A stretch of 64,000 bases of DNA, from NCBI RefSeq assembly GCF_021495345.1, contig NZ_CP099397.1:2232001-2296000 (forward strand), in the 5' to 3' direction. This document shows positions 37,088-47,053 of the stretch, piece by piece. Each line of letters begins with the position of its first letter. The first letter of the stretch is position 1. The translations under genes were made by a program, and so were the position numbers. This DNA comes from Pseudomonas hydrolytica. Lineage in GTDB: Bacteria > Pseudomonadota > Gammaproteobacteria > Pseudomonadales > Pseudomonadaceae. The notes below the pieces were generated by a model. That model searched no databases, was not told where the DNA came from, and saw only the letters and a list, made by a program, of their open reading frames with translations.

Positions 37088-38557
37088 TTACAGACGCAGC
37101 TGGCGGATGGCCTTGCTCAGTTCGCTGGCCAGTTCGGCCAGTTGCTGGCTGGTGGCAGCGGACTCCACGGTCTGCCCGACGGTCTGCTCGGTGACATCGC
37201 GGATGCCCACCACCGACCGACTCAGCTCCTCGGCCACTTCGCTCTGCTGCGCGGCGGCCACTGCGATCTGCGTGTTGCTGTCACGCATCAGCGCCACCGC
37301 GGTGGTGATGGCCGCCAGCGATTCGCCTGCCTCTTGCGCCAGCTGCACGCACTGGCTGGCGTTTTCCGAGCTTTCGCGCATGAATTCCACGGCGTCTCGC
37401 GTACCACCCTGAAGGCTGCCGATCATCTGGGTGATCTCGTCGGTGGAGTCCTGCACGCGCTTGGCCAGATTGCGCACCTCGTCGGCGACCACGGCGAAAC
37501 CGCGGCCCATCTCGCCCGCCCGCGCGGCTTCGATCGCCGCGTTGAGCGCGAGCAGGTTGGTCTGCTCGGCAATGCCATGAATCACCCCGACCACGCGGCT
37601 GATGTGCTGGCTGTCCTCGGCCAGGCGCTCGATGCTGCCGGCGCTCTGGCGCACGCCCTGGGACAGGGCGGCGATGGACTGTTCGACGCGGCCGACCACC
37701 TGTTGTCCGGCGCGGGCCAGCTGGTCGGCGCCATGCGACTGATCGCGGGTGGTGCTGGCGTGCTCGGCGATGTTCTGCACGGTGGCCGACATCTCGTTGA
37801 TGGCGGTGGCTGCCTGGTCGGTTTCGCTCTGCTGGCTGAGCATGCCCTGGCGCACGCTGCCCATGCGCTCGGCGAGGCTGCGCGTGCCGTTGTTCAGTTC
37901 GCTGGCAACCTGGCCAACGGTGCCGACCACTCGCTGGTAACCGGCCTGCATGGCATTGAAGGCGGCGGCCATCTGGCCGACCTCGTCTCGGCTGTCCGCG
38001 GCTGCACGCAGCGACAGGTCGCCGCTGCGTTCGGCCTGCAGCATCACGTCCTTGAGGCTGTTTAGATGGCTGAGCAGAAAGCGGATGAGCAGCTGCGAGG
38101 CCCCCAGCAGCAGGAGCATCAGAACGGCGACGGCGATGGCATAGGTCAGCGCGTGCTGGGCGAACAGGTCGAGCAGGCTGGGCGCGCTGGCCAGTATCGC
38201 CAGGTTGCGTCCATCGCTGAGGGTGACGCGCTGCGCACCGATGACGGGGTTGGTGCCGAACCAGGCCTCATGCGTCAGCGCTTGCCAGCCGCTGCCATCG
38301 GCCGTGCCGCGCGCGCCTGGCAAGGCGGCATTGCCCTGCAGCAGCTGAATGTCGGCCGAGCTGGGCAGTGCGGCCTGCTGCGGCCATTGCTGAAGCAGGC
38401 GTGCCTGGTGCTGGACGGCCTGCCTGGCGTCGGCGCTGCGCGCCTGCTGCTCGGTATGCAGGGCGAACAGCACCAGCATCAGACTGATGACGAACGCGAC
38501 GGCGTTGACCGCCCAGAATTTGTACTTGAGAGATAGATCGCTGATCCAGGCGCCCAT
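37088..38557 (-). CDS. Methyl-accepting chemotaxis protein (short sensor domain)
   Basis: A 489-residue chemoreceptor: membrane segments at about residues 13-32 and 135-157, a periplasmic domain of only about 100 residues, HAMP, and the signalling tip [21 protein letters not shown]. The sensor type is not clear to me; at this length it may be a single PAS-like fold. ATG 38557 precedes the first membrane segment directly. The position near an MltF2-like gene corresponds to PA2867 in PAO1. A TTGACGTCAA palindrome (38634-38643) lies upstream of it, at the very edge of the tatD-like gene. Confidence 0.9.
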   Translation of the reverse strand: MGAWISDLSLKYKFWAVNAVAFVISLMLVLFALHTEQQARSADARQAVQHQARLLQQWPQQAALPSSADIQLLQGNAALPGARGTADGSGWQALTHEAWFGTNPVIGAQRVTLSDGRNLAILASAPSLLDLFAQHALTYAIAVAVLMLLLLGASQLLIRFLLSHLNSLKDVMLQAERSGDLSLRAAADSRDEVGQMAAAFNAMQAGYQRVVGTVGQVASELNNGTRSLAERMGSVRQGMLSQQSETDQAATAINEMSATVQNIAEHASTTRDQSHGADQLARAGQQVVGRVEQSIAALSQGVRQSAGSIERLAEDSQHISRVVGVIHGIAEQTNLLALNAAIEAARAGEMGRGFAVVADEVRNLAKRVQDSTDEITQMIGSLQGGTRDAVEFMRESSENASQCVQLAQEAGESLAAITTAVALMRDSNTQIAVAAAQQSEVAEELSRSVVGIRDVTEQTVGQTVESAATSQQLAELASELSKAIRQLRL

Positions 38558-38643
38558 GCTGATGTCTGTCCGTCTCGCTGCATTGAATATTGGCCAAGTG
38601 CCAGCAGTATGCCCTCGACGGCTTGCCGGAGTCTTGACGTCAA

Positions 38644-39471
<828 letters not shown>

Positions 39472-39749
39472 GGTGCCACCTGATGTGCGCGATGGGGCAG
39501 CATACCAGATGCTTTCCGTTCGTCAGAAAAAGCAAATAAAACAAGAGGTTGGTGATTTTTTCTAAAGCTTTTACGAGGTTGTGGGCTGGCGTTGGCGCCG
39601 CTGGCTGTGCGAACCTCCGCCCCCCGCGTTGGCCGGGGGAACTTCTTTGATGGGTTCGTGGTCAGTTGCCGTCTGTCGCGCCTTGGCGAAGAGCAGGCAA
39701 TGGACCCCGCGTGGTTTCTGGCGGCCTGCCGCCCGTTCCTGGAGATTCG

Positions 39750-41165
39750 ATGTCGCGACTGTTGCTGATCCTGTGCCTGTTGGCCGCGCTGCCGTTCTCG
39801 GTCAGCGCGCGCGTGGCCGGCCCGCCGGAGGTCGGCAGCCAGGTGCGCAGCGCGCGTGATCTGCCGACGATCCGCAGCAGTGGCGAGCTGCGCGTGCTGG
39901 TCAACCAGAGTCGCAACAGTTCGGGCGCGGTCAAGGGGCAGAGCATCGGTGTCGAGTACCATCGCCTGCGCGCCTTCGAACAGTATCTCAATCGCAATTC
40001 CCGCGATGGCCGCAGCCTCAAGCTGAAGATCATTCCCAAGGCCAAGGATCAGCTGCTCGGCGCCCTGCAGCGTGGCGAGGGCGATCTGGTGGCGCCGGGG
40101 GAGCTGCTCAATGTGCGTACCGGCCACGATGTCAGCGCCAGCATGGCGATTCGCCGCGAGGTGCCGCTGGTGTTGGTGTCGAAGCAGGGCAACCGGCATT
40201 ACCGCAGCCTCGAGCAACTGGCCGGCCGCAGCCTGTCGCTGCCCACCGGTAGCGCCGTGGGTGAGGCGCTGCGACGGATCAATCAGCAGTTGGCCGACCG
40301 CAAGCTGCCTCCCATCGTCGTGGAGTGGGTGGACCCCAGCCTGGCGGTGGAGGACGTGCTGGAGATGGTTCAGGCCGGCATCTTCGAGCGCACCGCCGTG
40401 GAGCTGCCAATCGCCGAGCGCTGGGCCAAGGTGATGCCCAAGCTGCGCGTTGACAAGCATCTGGTGCTGGCGCGCGACGGCGACATGAAATGGTTCGTGC
40501 GCCCCGATGCGCCGATGCTGCGCGCCAGCATCGACCGCTTCTTCAGCGGCTATCAGGCGCCGGCCGATCAGGATGCGGCGTTCCAGCGGGTCTACCGGCG
40601 CCAGTACCGGGTGCATTCGCCGCTCGGACGCACCGAGCGACAGCGTCTGGAAAGAGTGCGTCCGGTGCTGCAGCAGCATGCCGAACAACAAGGTTTCGAC
40701 TGGCTGCTGCTGGCCGCCCTGGCGTTCAAGGAGTCGACCCTCAATCCTTCGGCGCGCGGCGCCAGCGGCGCCACCGGGCTGATGCAGATCACTCCGGCGG
40801 CAGCGCGAAGCGTCGGGGTGAGCAACATCCAGAACCTCGACGGTAACGTCCAGGCCAGCAGCAAGTACCTAGCGATGATCCGCCGCAACTTCTTCAACAG
40901 CCCGCAGCTCAACGAGCGCGAACGCATGGCATTCGTCCTGGCGGGCTACAACCTGGGCCCGCAACGGGTGCAGAGCCTGCGCGCCGAGGCACGCAGGCGG
41001 GGCCTGAATCCCAATCAGTGGTTCTTCCAGGTCGAGCGTGTGGCCATGGAGCAGATGGGCATGGGCGTGGTGAGTTATGTGAATGCGGTGAATAAGTACT
41101 ACCTTGCTTATGACCGTGAGCGCTATCTGCTCGAACCGCAAAGACAGCGTCTGACGGCCAACTAA
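39750..41165 (+). CDS. mltF2: MltF-like membrane-bound lytic transglycosylase (MltF2)
   Basis: A 471-residue protein: signal peptide (about residues 1-20), a substrate-binding-protein-like domain (about 45-260, beginning RSSGELRVLV) and a C-terminal SLT transglycosylase domain with the catalytic Glu near residue 328 in LAFKESTLNPSARG, then ATGLMQITP and AGYNLG. It cleaves peptidoglycan with anhydro-muropeptide formation. GGAG lies five bases ahead of the ATG. Its 278-base leader is AT-rich at 39500-39570 and has a small GC hairpin at 39621-39639; I see nothing else there. PA2865 (MltF2) is the counterpart as I recall. Confidence 0.9.
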   Translation: MSRLLLILCLLAALPFSVSARVAGPPEVGSQVRSARDLPTIRSSGELRVLVNQSRNSSGAVKGQSIGVEYHRLRAFEQYLNRNSRDGRSLKLKIIPKAKDQLLGALQRGEGDLVAPGELLNVRTGHDVSASMAIRREVPLVLVSKQGNRHYRSLEQLAGRSLSLPTGSAVGEALRRINQQLADRKLPPIVVEWVDPSLAVEDVLEMVQAGIFERTAVELPIAERWAKVMPKLRVDKHLVLARDGDMKWFVRPDAPMLRASIDRFFSGYQAPADQDAAFQRVYRRQYRVHSPLGRTERQRLERVRPVLQQHAEQQGFDWLLLAALAFKESTLNPSARGASGATGLMQITPAAARSVGVSNIQNLDGNVQASSKYLAMIRRNFFNSPQLNERERMAFVLAGYNLGPQRVQSLRAEARRRGLNPNQWFFQVERVAMEQMGMGVVSYVNAVNKYYLAYDRERYLLEPQRQRLTAN

Positions 41166-41270
41166 CTATCTATCTTTTCGATATTAATTAGCGGCTTTTT
41201 GCTGTTTTTAAATCGAATTAATTGGTTATTCTGTGCGCCATCAACTCCCACACACGAAGGAAGCGCTGTA

Positions 41271-41705
41271 ATGAACAACCTGATCAAGAGCATCACCGCC
41301 ACCCAGGCCGGCTTCGGCATCACCATCCTGCGTATCGTCGCCGGTATCACCTTCGCCGCCCATGGCGCGCAGAAGCTGTTCGGCTGGTTCGGTGGCTATG
41401 GTCTGGACGGCGTGGCGCAGTGGATGGAAAGCATCGGCCTGACGCCGGGCTACCTGATGGCACTGGGGGCCGGTAGCGCCGAATTCTTCGGCGGTGTGGC
41501 GCTGATCATCGGTCTGCTGGTACGCCCGGCTGCGGTGGTGCTGGCGGTGACCATGCTGGTGGCCATCTTCACCGTGCACTTCGCCAACGGTTTCTTCATG
41601 AGCAACAACGGTTACGAGTTCGCCCTGGCGCTGCTGGCCATCAGCGTGGCGCTGGTGTTCGAAGGGGCCGGCAAGCTGTCGGTGGATGGCAAGATCGCTC
41701 GCTGA
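41271..41705 (+). CDS. DoxX family membrane protein
   Basis: A 144-residue protein with four hydrophobic segments and the DoxX signature ITILRIVAGITFAAHGAQKLFGWFGG. The family is linked to quinone or thiosulfate redox and detoxification in some bacteria; a specific role here is not predictable. The 105-base leader is strongly AT-rich (TTAATT repeats), unlike the surrounding genome. AAGGAA precedes the start and an intrinsic terminator follows. Confidence 0.9.
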   Translation: MNNLIKSITATQAGFGITILRIVAGITFAAHGAQKLFGWFGGYGLDGVAQWMESIGLTPGYLMALGAGSAEFFGGVALIIGLLVRPAAVVLAVTMLVAIFTVHFANGFFMSNNGYEFALALLAISVALVFEGAGKLSVDGKIAR

Positions 41706-41724
41706 TTCGATCCGGCAACAACGA

Positions 41725-41750
41725 GAAGGCCCGCATATGCGGGCCTTCTT
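41725..41750 (+). terminator. Intrinsic terminator after the DoxX gene
   Basis: A perfect palindrome GAAGGCCCGCAT/ATGCGGGCCTTC spans 41725-41748 and is followed by TT. It separates the DoxX gene from the convergent LysR gene and could act in both directions. Confidence 0.8.
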
Positions 41751-41768
41751 GCGTTCGGCTGCAAGCTA

Positions 41769-42704
41769 TCAGGTCGTCGCGGCCTGCTCGGCTTTCTTCT
41801 CCTGCGCGGTGACCTGCTGGGCCAGTTCGATCATCTGCTCGCGCATCCAGCGGTTGGCCGGGTCCTGATCGTTGCTTTCGTGCCAGTACAGGTGGGTTTC
41901 CAGCGCCGGCACGTCGCCGACCGGCAGCGTCACGTGATGCAGGTGATGACGGCGGGCGAAGCGCTCCGGCACGGTGATCACCATATCGGTCTGCAGCATC
42001 ACGCTGCTGGCCATCAGGTAATGCTGCGAGCGCAGGGCGATCTTGCGCTGTATGCCCATCTTGCCCAGGGCCAGATCCACGTAGCCCAGCCCGCTGCGGC
42101 GGCTGGAGATGTGGATGTGCGTCAGCGACAGGTACTCGTCGAGGCTGATCTTGTCCTTGGCCAGCGGGTGGCCCGGGCGCATGGCGCAGACGTAGCGGTC
42201 ATCCAGCAGCTTGACGTGACGCACCTGCGGGTCGGTGTTGAGCGGTGCGTCGACGGCGAAGTCGAGGCGGCCGGCGGCCAGCTCCTTGGTGGTCTCGCGG
42301 CGCTTGGCCAGGAAACTCTCGATGCACACGCTCGGCGCCAGGCGGCGCAGACGCTGGAACAGCGGCGGCAGGAGGATCTGCTCGGAGAGGTCGGTCATGC
42401 TGATGCGATAGGTCTTGTTCGCCTGCAGTGGATTGAAGGTGCGGCTTTCCTGCACCGACACGCGCAGCAGCTGCAGGGCATTGCGCACCGGGCCGATGAT
42501 GTTCTGCGCCATCGGCGTCGGCACCATGCCCTGGGCGGTGCGTACGAACAGCGGGTCGTTGAAGGTCTCGCGCAGGCGGGCCAGGGCATTGGAAACCGCC
42601 GGCTGGGTGATGCCGACGATCTGTCCGGCACGGGTCAGATTGGCCTCGGTGTAGATGGCGTCGAAGACGATGAAGAGGTTGAGATCCACCTTGGTCAGGT
42701 TCAT
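41769..42704 (-). CDS. LysR-family transcriptional regulator
   Basis: A 311-residue LysR regulator: N-terminal winged helix-turn-helix ([39 protein letters not shown], about residues 7-45) and a periplasmic-binding-fold effector domain. The sequence is of the NodD/NahR-like group. It is divergent from an acyl-CoA dehydrogenase gene, its likely target; the shared gap holds two inverted repeats that could be its operator. Confidence 0.93.
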   Translation of the reverse strand: MNLTKVDLNLFIVFDAIYTEANLTRAGQIVGITQPAVSNALARLRETFNDPLFVRTAQGMVPTPMAQNIIGPVRNALQLLRVSVQESRTFNPLQANKTYRISMTDLSEQILLPPLFQRLRRLAPSVCIESFLAKRRETTKELAAGRLDFAVDAPLNTDPQVRHVKLLDDRYVCAMRPGHPLAKDKISLDEYLSLTHIHISSRRSGLGYVDLALGKMGIQRKIALRSQHYLMASSVMLQTDMVITVPERFARRHHLHHVTLPVGDVPALETHLYWHESNDQDPANRWMREQMIELAQQVTAQEKKAEQAATT

Positions 42705-42726
42705 GCCGGATGTGCTCCAGGGCTGT

Positions 42727-42765
42727 CGATATCAGTCGATCATATATCGGTTATGAATGTTCATA
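42727..42765. promoter_or_regulatory. LysR-type operator candidates in the lysR/acyl-CoA dehydrogenase gap
   Basis: Two dyads: CGATAT-11-ATATCG (42727-42749) and TATGAA-2-TTCATA (42752-42765). They lie 22-60 bases ahead of the lysR start and 80-118 ahead of the dehydrogenase start, the normal place for a LysR recognition and activation site pair. Confidence 0.55.
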
Positions 42766-42844
42766 CACGCGGAAAATAGGTTCGATAAATCTTAAGCGCT
42801 GTTCTAGCATCATTTCTACAACCGCACACCAAGAAGGTAGCCCC

Positions 42845-44074
42845 ATGGATTTTGCCTATTCCCCCAAGGTTCAAGAGCTGCGTGAACGCGTCACCGCGTT
42901 CATGGAGGCCTATGTCTACCCGGCCGAAGCGGTGTTCGAGCAGCAGGTGGCCGAGGGCGACCGCTGGCAGCCGACCGCGATCATGGAAGAGCTGAAAAGC
43001 AAGGCCAAGGCCGAAGGCCTGTGGAACCTGTTTCTGCCCGAATCGGACTACGGTGCGGGCCTGACCAACACCGAATACGCGCCGCTGGCGGAAATCATGG
43101 GGCGCTCGCTGATCGGCCCGGAGCCGTTCAACTGCGCCGCGCCGGACACCGGCAACATGGAGGTGCTGGTGCGCTACGGCAACGAAGCGCAGAAACAGCA
43201 GTGGCTGGAACCGCTGCTGTCCGGCGAGATCCGCTCCGCCTTCGCCATGACCGAGCCGGGCGTGGCCTCGAGCGACGCCACCAACATGCAGGCCAACGCT
43301 CGCCGCGAAGGTGACGAGTGGGTGATCAACGGCCGCAAGTGGTGGACCTCCGGCGCCTGCGACCCGCGCTGCAAGGTGATGATCTTCATGGGCCTGACCA
43401 ACCCGGATGCGCCGCGCCACCAGCAGCACTCGATGATTCTGGTGCCGATGGATGCGCCCGGGGTGACCGTGCTGCGCCCGCTGCCGGTGTTCGGCTATGA
43501 CGATGCGCCGCACGGCCACGCCGAGGTGCTGTTCGAGAACGTGCGCGTGCCCTACGAGAACGTGCTGCTCGGCGAAGGCCGCGGCTTCGAGATCGCCCAG
43601 GGTCGCCTCGGCCCGGGCCGTATCCACCACTGCATGCGTTCGATCGGCATGGCCGAGCGCGCCCTGGAGCTGATGTGCAAGCGCGCCGTGAGCCGCACCG
43701 CCTTCGGCAAGCCGCTGGCACGCCTGGGCGGCAACATCGACCACATCGCCAACTCGCGCATGGAGATCAACCAGGCGCGCCTGCTGACGCTCAATGCGGC
43801 GTACATGATGGACACCGTGGGCAACAAGATCGCGGCCAGCGAGATCGCCCAGATCAAGGTGGTGGCGCCCAACGTGGCGCTCAAGGTGATCGACCGCGCG
43901 ATCCAGATGCACGGCGGTGCCGGGGTCTCCAACGACTTCCCGCTGGCCTACTGGTACGCCATGCAGCGCACCCTGCGTTTGGCCGACGGCCCGGACGAAG
44001 TGCACCGCGCCGCCATCGGCAAGTACGAGATCGGCAAGTACGTGCCGCGCGACGTGATGAAAGCCAGCCGCTGA
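42845..44074 (+). CDS. Acyl-CoA dehydrogenase (ACAD10/11-like)
   Basis: A 409-residue flavoprotein dehydrogenase with the three-domain ACAD fold: [16 protein letters not shown] is the FAD-binding signature, [24 protein letters not shown] the next, and [33 protein letters not shown] the C-terminal region. In this subgroup a base Asp or Glu is near the end (DGPDEVH). The substrate is probably a long or hydroxylated acyl-CoA but cannot be fixed. It is divergently transcribed from the LysR gene and followed by an intrinsic terminator. Confidence 0.93.
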   Translation: MDFAYSPKVQELRERVTAFMEAYVYPAEAVFEQQVAEGDRWQPTAIMEELKSKAKAEGLWNLFLPESDYGAGLTNTEYAPLAEIMGRSLIGPEPFNCAAPDTGNMEVLVRYGNEAQKQQWLEPLLSGEIRSAFAMTEPGVASSDATNMQANARREGDEWVINGRKWWTSGACDPRCKVMIFMGLTNPDAPRHQQHSMILVPMDAPGVTVLRPLPVFGYDDAPHGHAEVLFENVRVPYENVLLGEGRGFEIAQGRLGPGRIHHCMRSIGMAERALELMCKRAVSRTAFGKPLARLGGNIDHIANSRMEINQARLLTLNAAYMMDTVGNKIAASEIAQIKVVAPNVALKVIDRAIQMHGGAGVSNDFPLAYWYAMQRTLRLADGPDEVHRAAIGKYEIGKYVPRDVMKASR

Positions 44075-44093
44075 TTCGCCAGCCTGGAAAGAG

Positions 44094-44119
44094 GAGGCCC
44101 GCGTTTTGCGGGCCTCGTC
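44094..44119 (+). terminator. Intrinsic terminator after the acyl-CoA dehydrogenase
   Basis: GAGGCCCGC (44094-44102), loop GTTTT overlapping region, GCGGGCCTC (44108-44116), then GTCGTTT. A strong nine-pair stem with a modest T-run. Confidence 0.72.
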
Positions 44120-44128
44120 GTTTATATC

Positions 44129-44188
44129 GGTGCGCACGGCCACCCTGGGAGTCGGATGCGCACACAGGTAGGGTGCGCCGTGCGCACC
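44129..44188. repeat. REP-like inverted repeat
   Basis: Twelve-base perfect arms GGTGCGCACGGC (44129-44140) and GCCGTGCGCACC (44177-44188); after a one-base bulge the pairing continues with CACCCT/AGGGTG. The motif GTAGGGTGCGCCGTGCGCACC-like half is one I recall as a recurrent intergenic repeat in this Pseudomonas group. It lies between the dehydrogenase terminator and the small gene downstream of TerC. Confidence 0.65.
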
Positions 44189-44233
44189 ACGCCGCGGTTG
44201 TATGAGGTGCGCGTACGTCCCGTGACACCCCCC

Positions 44234-44392
44234 CTAGGGTAGATGGCCCGGCCGCGTCAGGCGCATATGCAGCTGGGCGGCAAAGGTCCGTGCCGCCAGC
44301 TCTTCATGAAAGGTCAGGGCGCGGCGCCCGATGCGCACCTGCCAGAGTCGTCGACCCTGGCGTTCGATCAGCTCGATGCGCACTTCCGCCAT
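44234..44392 (-). CDS. Small hypothetical protein (52 residues) downstream of TerC
   Basis: A short frame below the usual ORF cut-off. It begins MAEVRIELIERQGRRLW and continues with two beta-like stretches (VRIELIER, LWQVRIGRR) and a helix (HEELAARTFAAQLHMRL), rich in Arg. The ATG at 44392 has GAGGA six bases ahead; an ATG at 44398 is too close to it. It follows the terC stop by nine bases, so it is probably co-transcribed. The strand-helix pattern looks like a genuine protein rather than chance, but I recognise no family. Confidence 0.6.
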   Translation of the reverse strand: MAEVRIELIERQGRRLWQVRIGRRALTFHEELAARTFAAQLHMRLTRPGHLP

Positions 44393-44401
44393 CGCCATTC
44401 C

Positions 44402-45391
44402 TCAGTGTTCGGCAGCCCTCGGCTCGCGGGTGCGCAGCAGGGAAAGCACCACGCCGCCAGCCAGCAGGCCCAAGGTTACGCCAAGCGAGAGCAGGGCGGG
44501 AACCTTGACCAGATCGTGCAGGAAGATCTTGCCGCCGATGTACATCAGCACCAGCGCCAGCGCGTACTTCAGGTAGATGAAGCGGTGCATCAGCGCGGCC
44601 AGGGCGAAGTACAGCGCGCGCAGGCCGAGGATGGCGAAGATGTTTGAGGTGTAGACGATGAACGGGTCCTGCGAGATGGCCAGCACGGCCGGTACGCTGT
44701 CCACGGCGAAGACCAGGTCGGCCAGCTCGATCAGGATCAGCGCCAGCAGCAGTGGCGTGGCATACAGCAGCGGTTTGCCGCTGACCTGATCCTGCAGGCG
44801 CACCAGGAACTGGCCACCATGCAGCTCGTCGGTCACGCGGATGTGCTTGCGCACGAAGCGCAGCAGCGGGTTCTGCGCAAGGTCGGGATGCGCTTCATGG
44901 TCATTGCTGCGCAGCATCTTGAAGCCACTCAGCAGAAGGAAGGCGCCGAAGAGGTAGAGAATCCAGTCGAACTGCTGCACCAGGGCCGTACCCAGGCCGA
45001 TCATGATGGCGCGCAGCACGATGACCCCGAGGATGCCCCAGAACAGCACGCGGTGCTGATAGCGCCGGGGGATGTTGAAGTAGCCGAGGATCATCGCCAT
45101 GACGAAGACGTTGTCCATCGACAACGACTGCTCGACGAGAAAGCCGGTGTAGTACTCCAGCGCCTTGGTCGCGCCCAGTTGCCACCAGATCCAGCCGCCG
45201 AAGGCGACACCGACGCTGAAGTAGCCCGAGTACAGCAGCAGGCTCTCGCGCATCTCGATTTCGTGCTGATCGCGATGCAGCACGCCGAGGTCGAGTACCA
45301 GAAGGGTGACGATGAGTATCAGAAAGGCCAGCCAGAACCAGCCGGGGGTACCGAAGAGCGGGGTGGTGAAAAAGGCAAGTAGAGCGTCCAT
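44402..45391 (-). CDS. TerC family membrane protein
   Basis: A 329-residue protein with about nine hydrophobic segments and the two TerC signatures QSLSMDNVFVMAMI and ELADLVFAVDSVPAVLAI, whose acidic residues probably bind metal. TerC/Alx proteins export Mn(II) or accompany metalation of secreted enzymes, and some give tellurite resistance. No tellurite operon is nearby. The leader has a hairpin at 45450-45466, but not a recognisable Mn riboswitch. Confidence 0.92.
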   Translation of the reverse strand: MDALLAFFTTPLFGTPGWFWLAFLILIVTLLVLDLGVLHRDQHEIEMRESLLLYSGYFSVGVAFGGWIWWQLGATKALEYYTGFLVEQSLSMDNVFVMAMILGYFNIPRRYQHRVLFWGILGVIVLRAIMIGLGTALVQQFDWILYLFGAFLLLSGFKMLRSNDHEAHPDLAQNPLLRFVRKHIRVTDELHGGQFLVRLQDQVSGKPLLYATPLLLALILIELADLVFAVDSVPAVLAISQDPFIVYTSNIFAILGLRALYFALAALMHRFIYLKYALALVLMYIGGKIFLHDLVKVPALLSLGVTLGLLAGGVVLSLLRTREPRAAEH

Positions 45392-45449
45392 GAGCCCTCC
45401 CTATGTCTGCCTGAGTTGAAATGAAATCGACTCAGTGACTCCGACATCA

Positions 45450-45466
45450 CGGTGAGAAACTCACCG
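45450..45466 (-). other. Stem-loop in the terC leader
   Basis: CGGTGAG-AAA-CTCACCG: seven-base perfect arms with a three-base loop, about 60 bases upstream of the terC start. It might affect the mRNA leader; no protein or ligand can be named. Confidence 0.45.
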
Positions 45467-45568
45467 CCAGAGGGGCCCGGCGTCACGCGTTGCAAAGGCT
45501 AGCGCCGGGCAGGTGTTGTGCCAAGCCCCGCCGACAAATATTTTTCGCGGGCGCCGGGCAGGCGCGGC

Positions 45569-46951
45569 TCAGTAGACCCAGACCTCGACCCGGCGATTGC
45601 GGATGCGCCCGTGTTCTTCGTTGTTGGCCGCCACCGGCAGCTCGCCGCCGAGGCCGGTGACCTCGCGAAACAGCACGCCCTGCCTGGCCAGTTCGCGACG
45701 CACGGCCATGGCCCGCAGCTTGGACAGCAGTTCGGCGCGCTCGGGGTCGCTCTTGGCATCGCCGAAGCCCACCAGCACCACCTTGCCCTGCAGCTTGTCG
45801 TGCTGCCTGAGGTAATCCATGACCCGTTGCAGATCGCGCTGCGCCTTGTTGTCCAGCGTCGCGCTGCCTTCCTGGAAGCGGAAGTTCACCGACAGACGCT
45901 GTGCCTGTTCGGCCAGCTGGCGGTAGTCGGCGGGCAGCTGCGCGTCGGGCGCGACCTGCACGGCCTGCACCGTCTGGGCGATGAAGCCGGTGCTGTCGAC
46001 TATGGCCTGGCCACGGGGGCTGTGGGCGAAATCGATCAGCGCGCGGGCCCAGGGGTTGTCCAGCTGCGGCTGGTTATAGATGAACAGCCGGCGCGACAGC
46101 GGATAGTCCTCGGTGGCGATCAGCGTGGTGCTCGGCGGCATGGGCTGGGAGTCGCCGGCCGCGATGGCCACGGCCTTGGCCTGGCGAATGTAGGGCAGGC
46201 CGATGAAGCCGATGCCGTTGGGGTCGCCGGCGACCGCATCGGACAGCTGGGTACTGGACTCGAAGCGCTGAGCGGTGCCGGCCAGGCTGCGTCCGCCCGG
46301 GGCCAGCACCAGCTCCTTGAAGGTGTCGTAGGTGCCGGAGTTGTCATCGCGGGCGTACTGCCTGACCGCGCCGGGCCTGCCGCCGAGCGCCGACCAGTCG
46401 CTGATCTGGCCGGAGAACAGCTGCGCGACCTGGTCCACACTCAGCGCGCTGACCGGGTTGGAGGGATGCACGATGATGGCCAGGCCATCGATGGCGATCA
46501 CCTGTTCGCTCTGCGGGCTGCGCAGGTCGCCGAGAGCGGCCAGGTTGGCCACTTCGCCGTCCTTGATCGGGCGCGAGGAGGCGGCCAGGTCGGCCGAACC
46601 GTCCTTGAGCGAGGTGAAGCCGGTACCGGAGCCGTGTGCGGCGATTTCCACGATTACCGCGCGGCCATCGGCCTGACGCGCCAGCAGGCGCTGTTCGTTC
46701 TCCGCCGCGCCGGCTTCGCTGCGAATGTCGCGCAGCCCCTGGGCTTCGAACAGTCCCTTGACCAGCTCGGGGCCGAGCTTGGCGCCGATGGTGTTGGAGC
46801 CCTGGATGCGCAGCACCGGCTGATTGCCCTGGGAGGCGGGCAGGGCGGCGAATACCGAGAGCGGCAGACCGTAGCAGAGGAAACCGAGCAGTAGCAGGAA
46901 CAGGGTACGACCCCAGGGATCGAGGTCGGCGGCGGGCAGGGCTCGCGACAT
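45569..46951 (-). CDS. PstS-like phosphate-binding domain fused to an OmpA domain
   Basis: A 460-residue exported protein: hydrophobic signal or anchor at about residues 15-36, a PstS-like substrate-binding domain (about 45-320; LRIQGSNTIGAKLGPELV, SGTGFTSLKDGSADLAASSRP, RDDNSGTYDTFKELVL) and a C-terminal OmpA domain (about 345-460; SVNFRFQEGSATLDNKAQ, ending GRIRNRRVEVWVY). The OmpA part should hold it on peptidoglycan, an unusual setting for a phosphate-type binding protein. No permease genes adjoin it. I found no Pho box in its leader. Role could be phosphate storage, sensing or adhesion, as with PstS-like DING proteins. Confidence 0.87.
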   Translation of the reverse strand: MSRALPAADLDPWGRTLFLLLLGFLCYGLPLSVFAALPASQGNQPVLRIQGSNTIGAKLGPELVKGLFEAQGLRDIRSEAGAAENEQRLLARQADGRAVIVEIAAHGSGTGFTSLKDGSADLAASSRPIKDGEVANLAALGDLRSPQSEQVIAIDGLAIIVHPSNPVSALSVDQVAQLFSGQISDWSALGGRPGAVRQYARDDNSGTYDTFKELVLAPGGRSLAGTAQRFESSTQLSDAVAGDPNGIGFIGLPYIRQAKAVAIAAGDSQPMPPSTTLIATEDYPLSRRLFIYNQPQLDNPWARALIDFAHSPRGQAIVDSTGFIAQTVQAVQVAPDAQLPADYRQLAEQAQRLSVNFRFQEGSATLDNKAQRDLQRVMDYLRQHDKLQGKVVLVGFGDAKSDPERAELLSKLRAMAVRRELARQGVLFREVTGLGGELPVAANNEEHGRIRNRRVEVWVY

Positions 46952-47053
46952 GCGGCAGGCACCTTCTGGTGGGTGATGAAAGTGCCGCGCAGAATAAGTC
47001 AGTCAGATTTCATTCATGTGACGGCGCTGGGGCGCGCCGCGCCGTAGAGGCCC

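Noticed and set aside
38634..38643. TTGACGTCAA palindrome upstream of the third chemoreceptor as an operator
   Set aside because: A ten-base palindrome at the 3' edge of the tatD-like gene is easily expected by chance; no second copy or promoter fit was found.
45392..45568. A yybP-ykoY (Mn) riboswitch in front of terC
   Set aside because: TerC/Alx genes often have one, but the conserved core was not recognisable in the 177-base leader; only a simple hairpin is seen.
46952..47053. A Pho box before the PstS-OmpA fusion gene
   Set aside because: No pair of CTGTCAT-like half-sites at 11-bp spacing; CGTCACATGAATGAAA is too far from the consensus.
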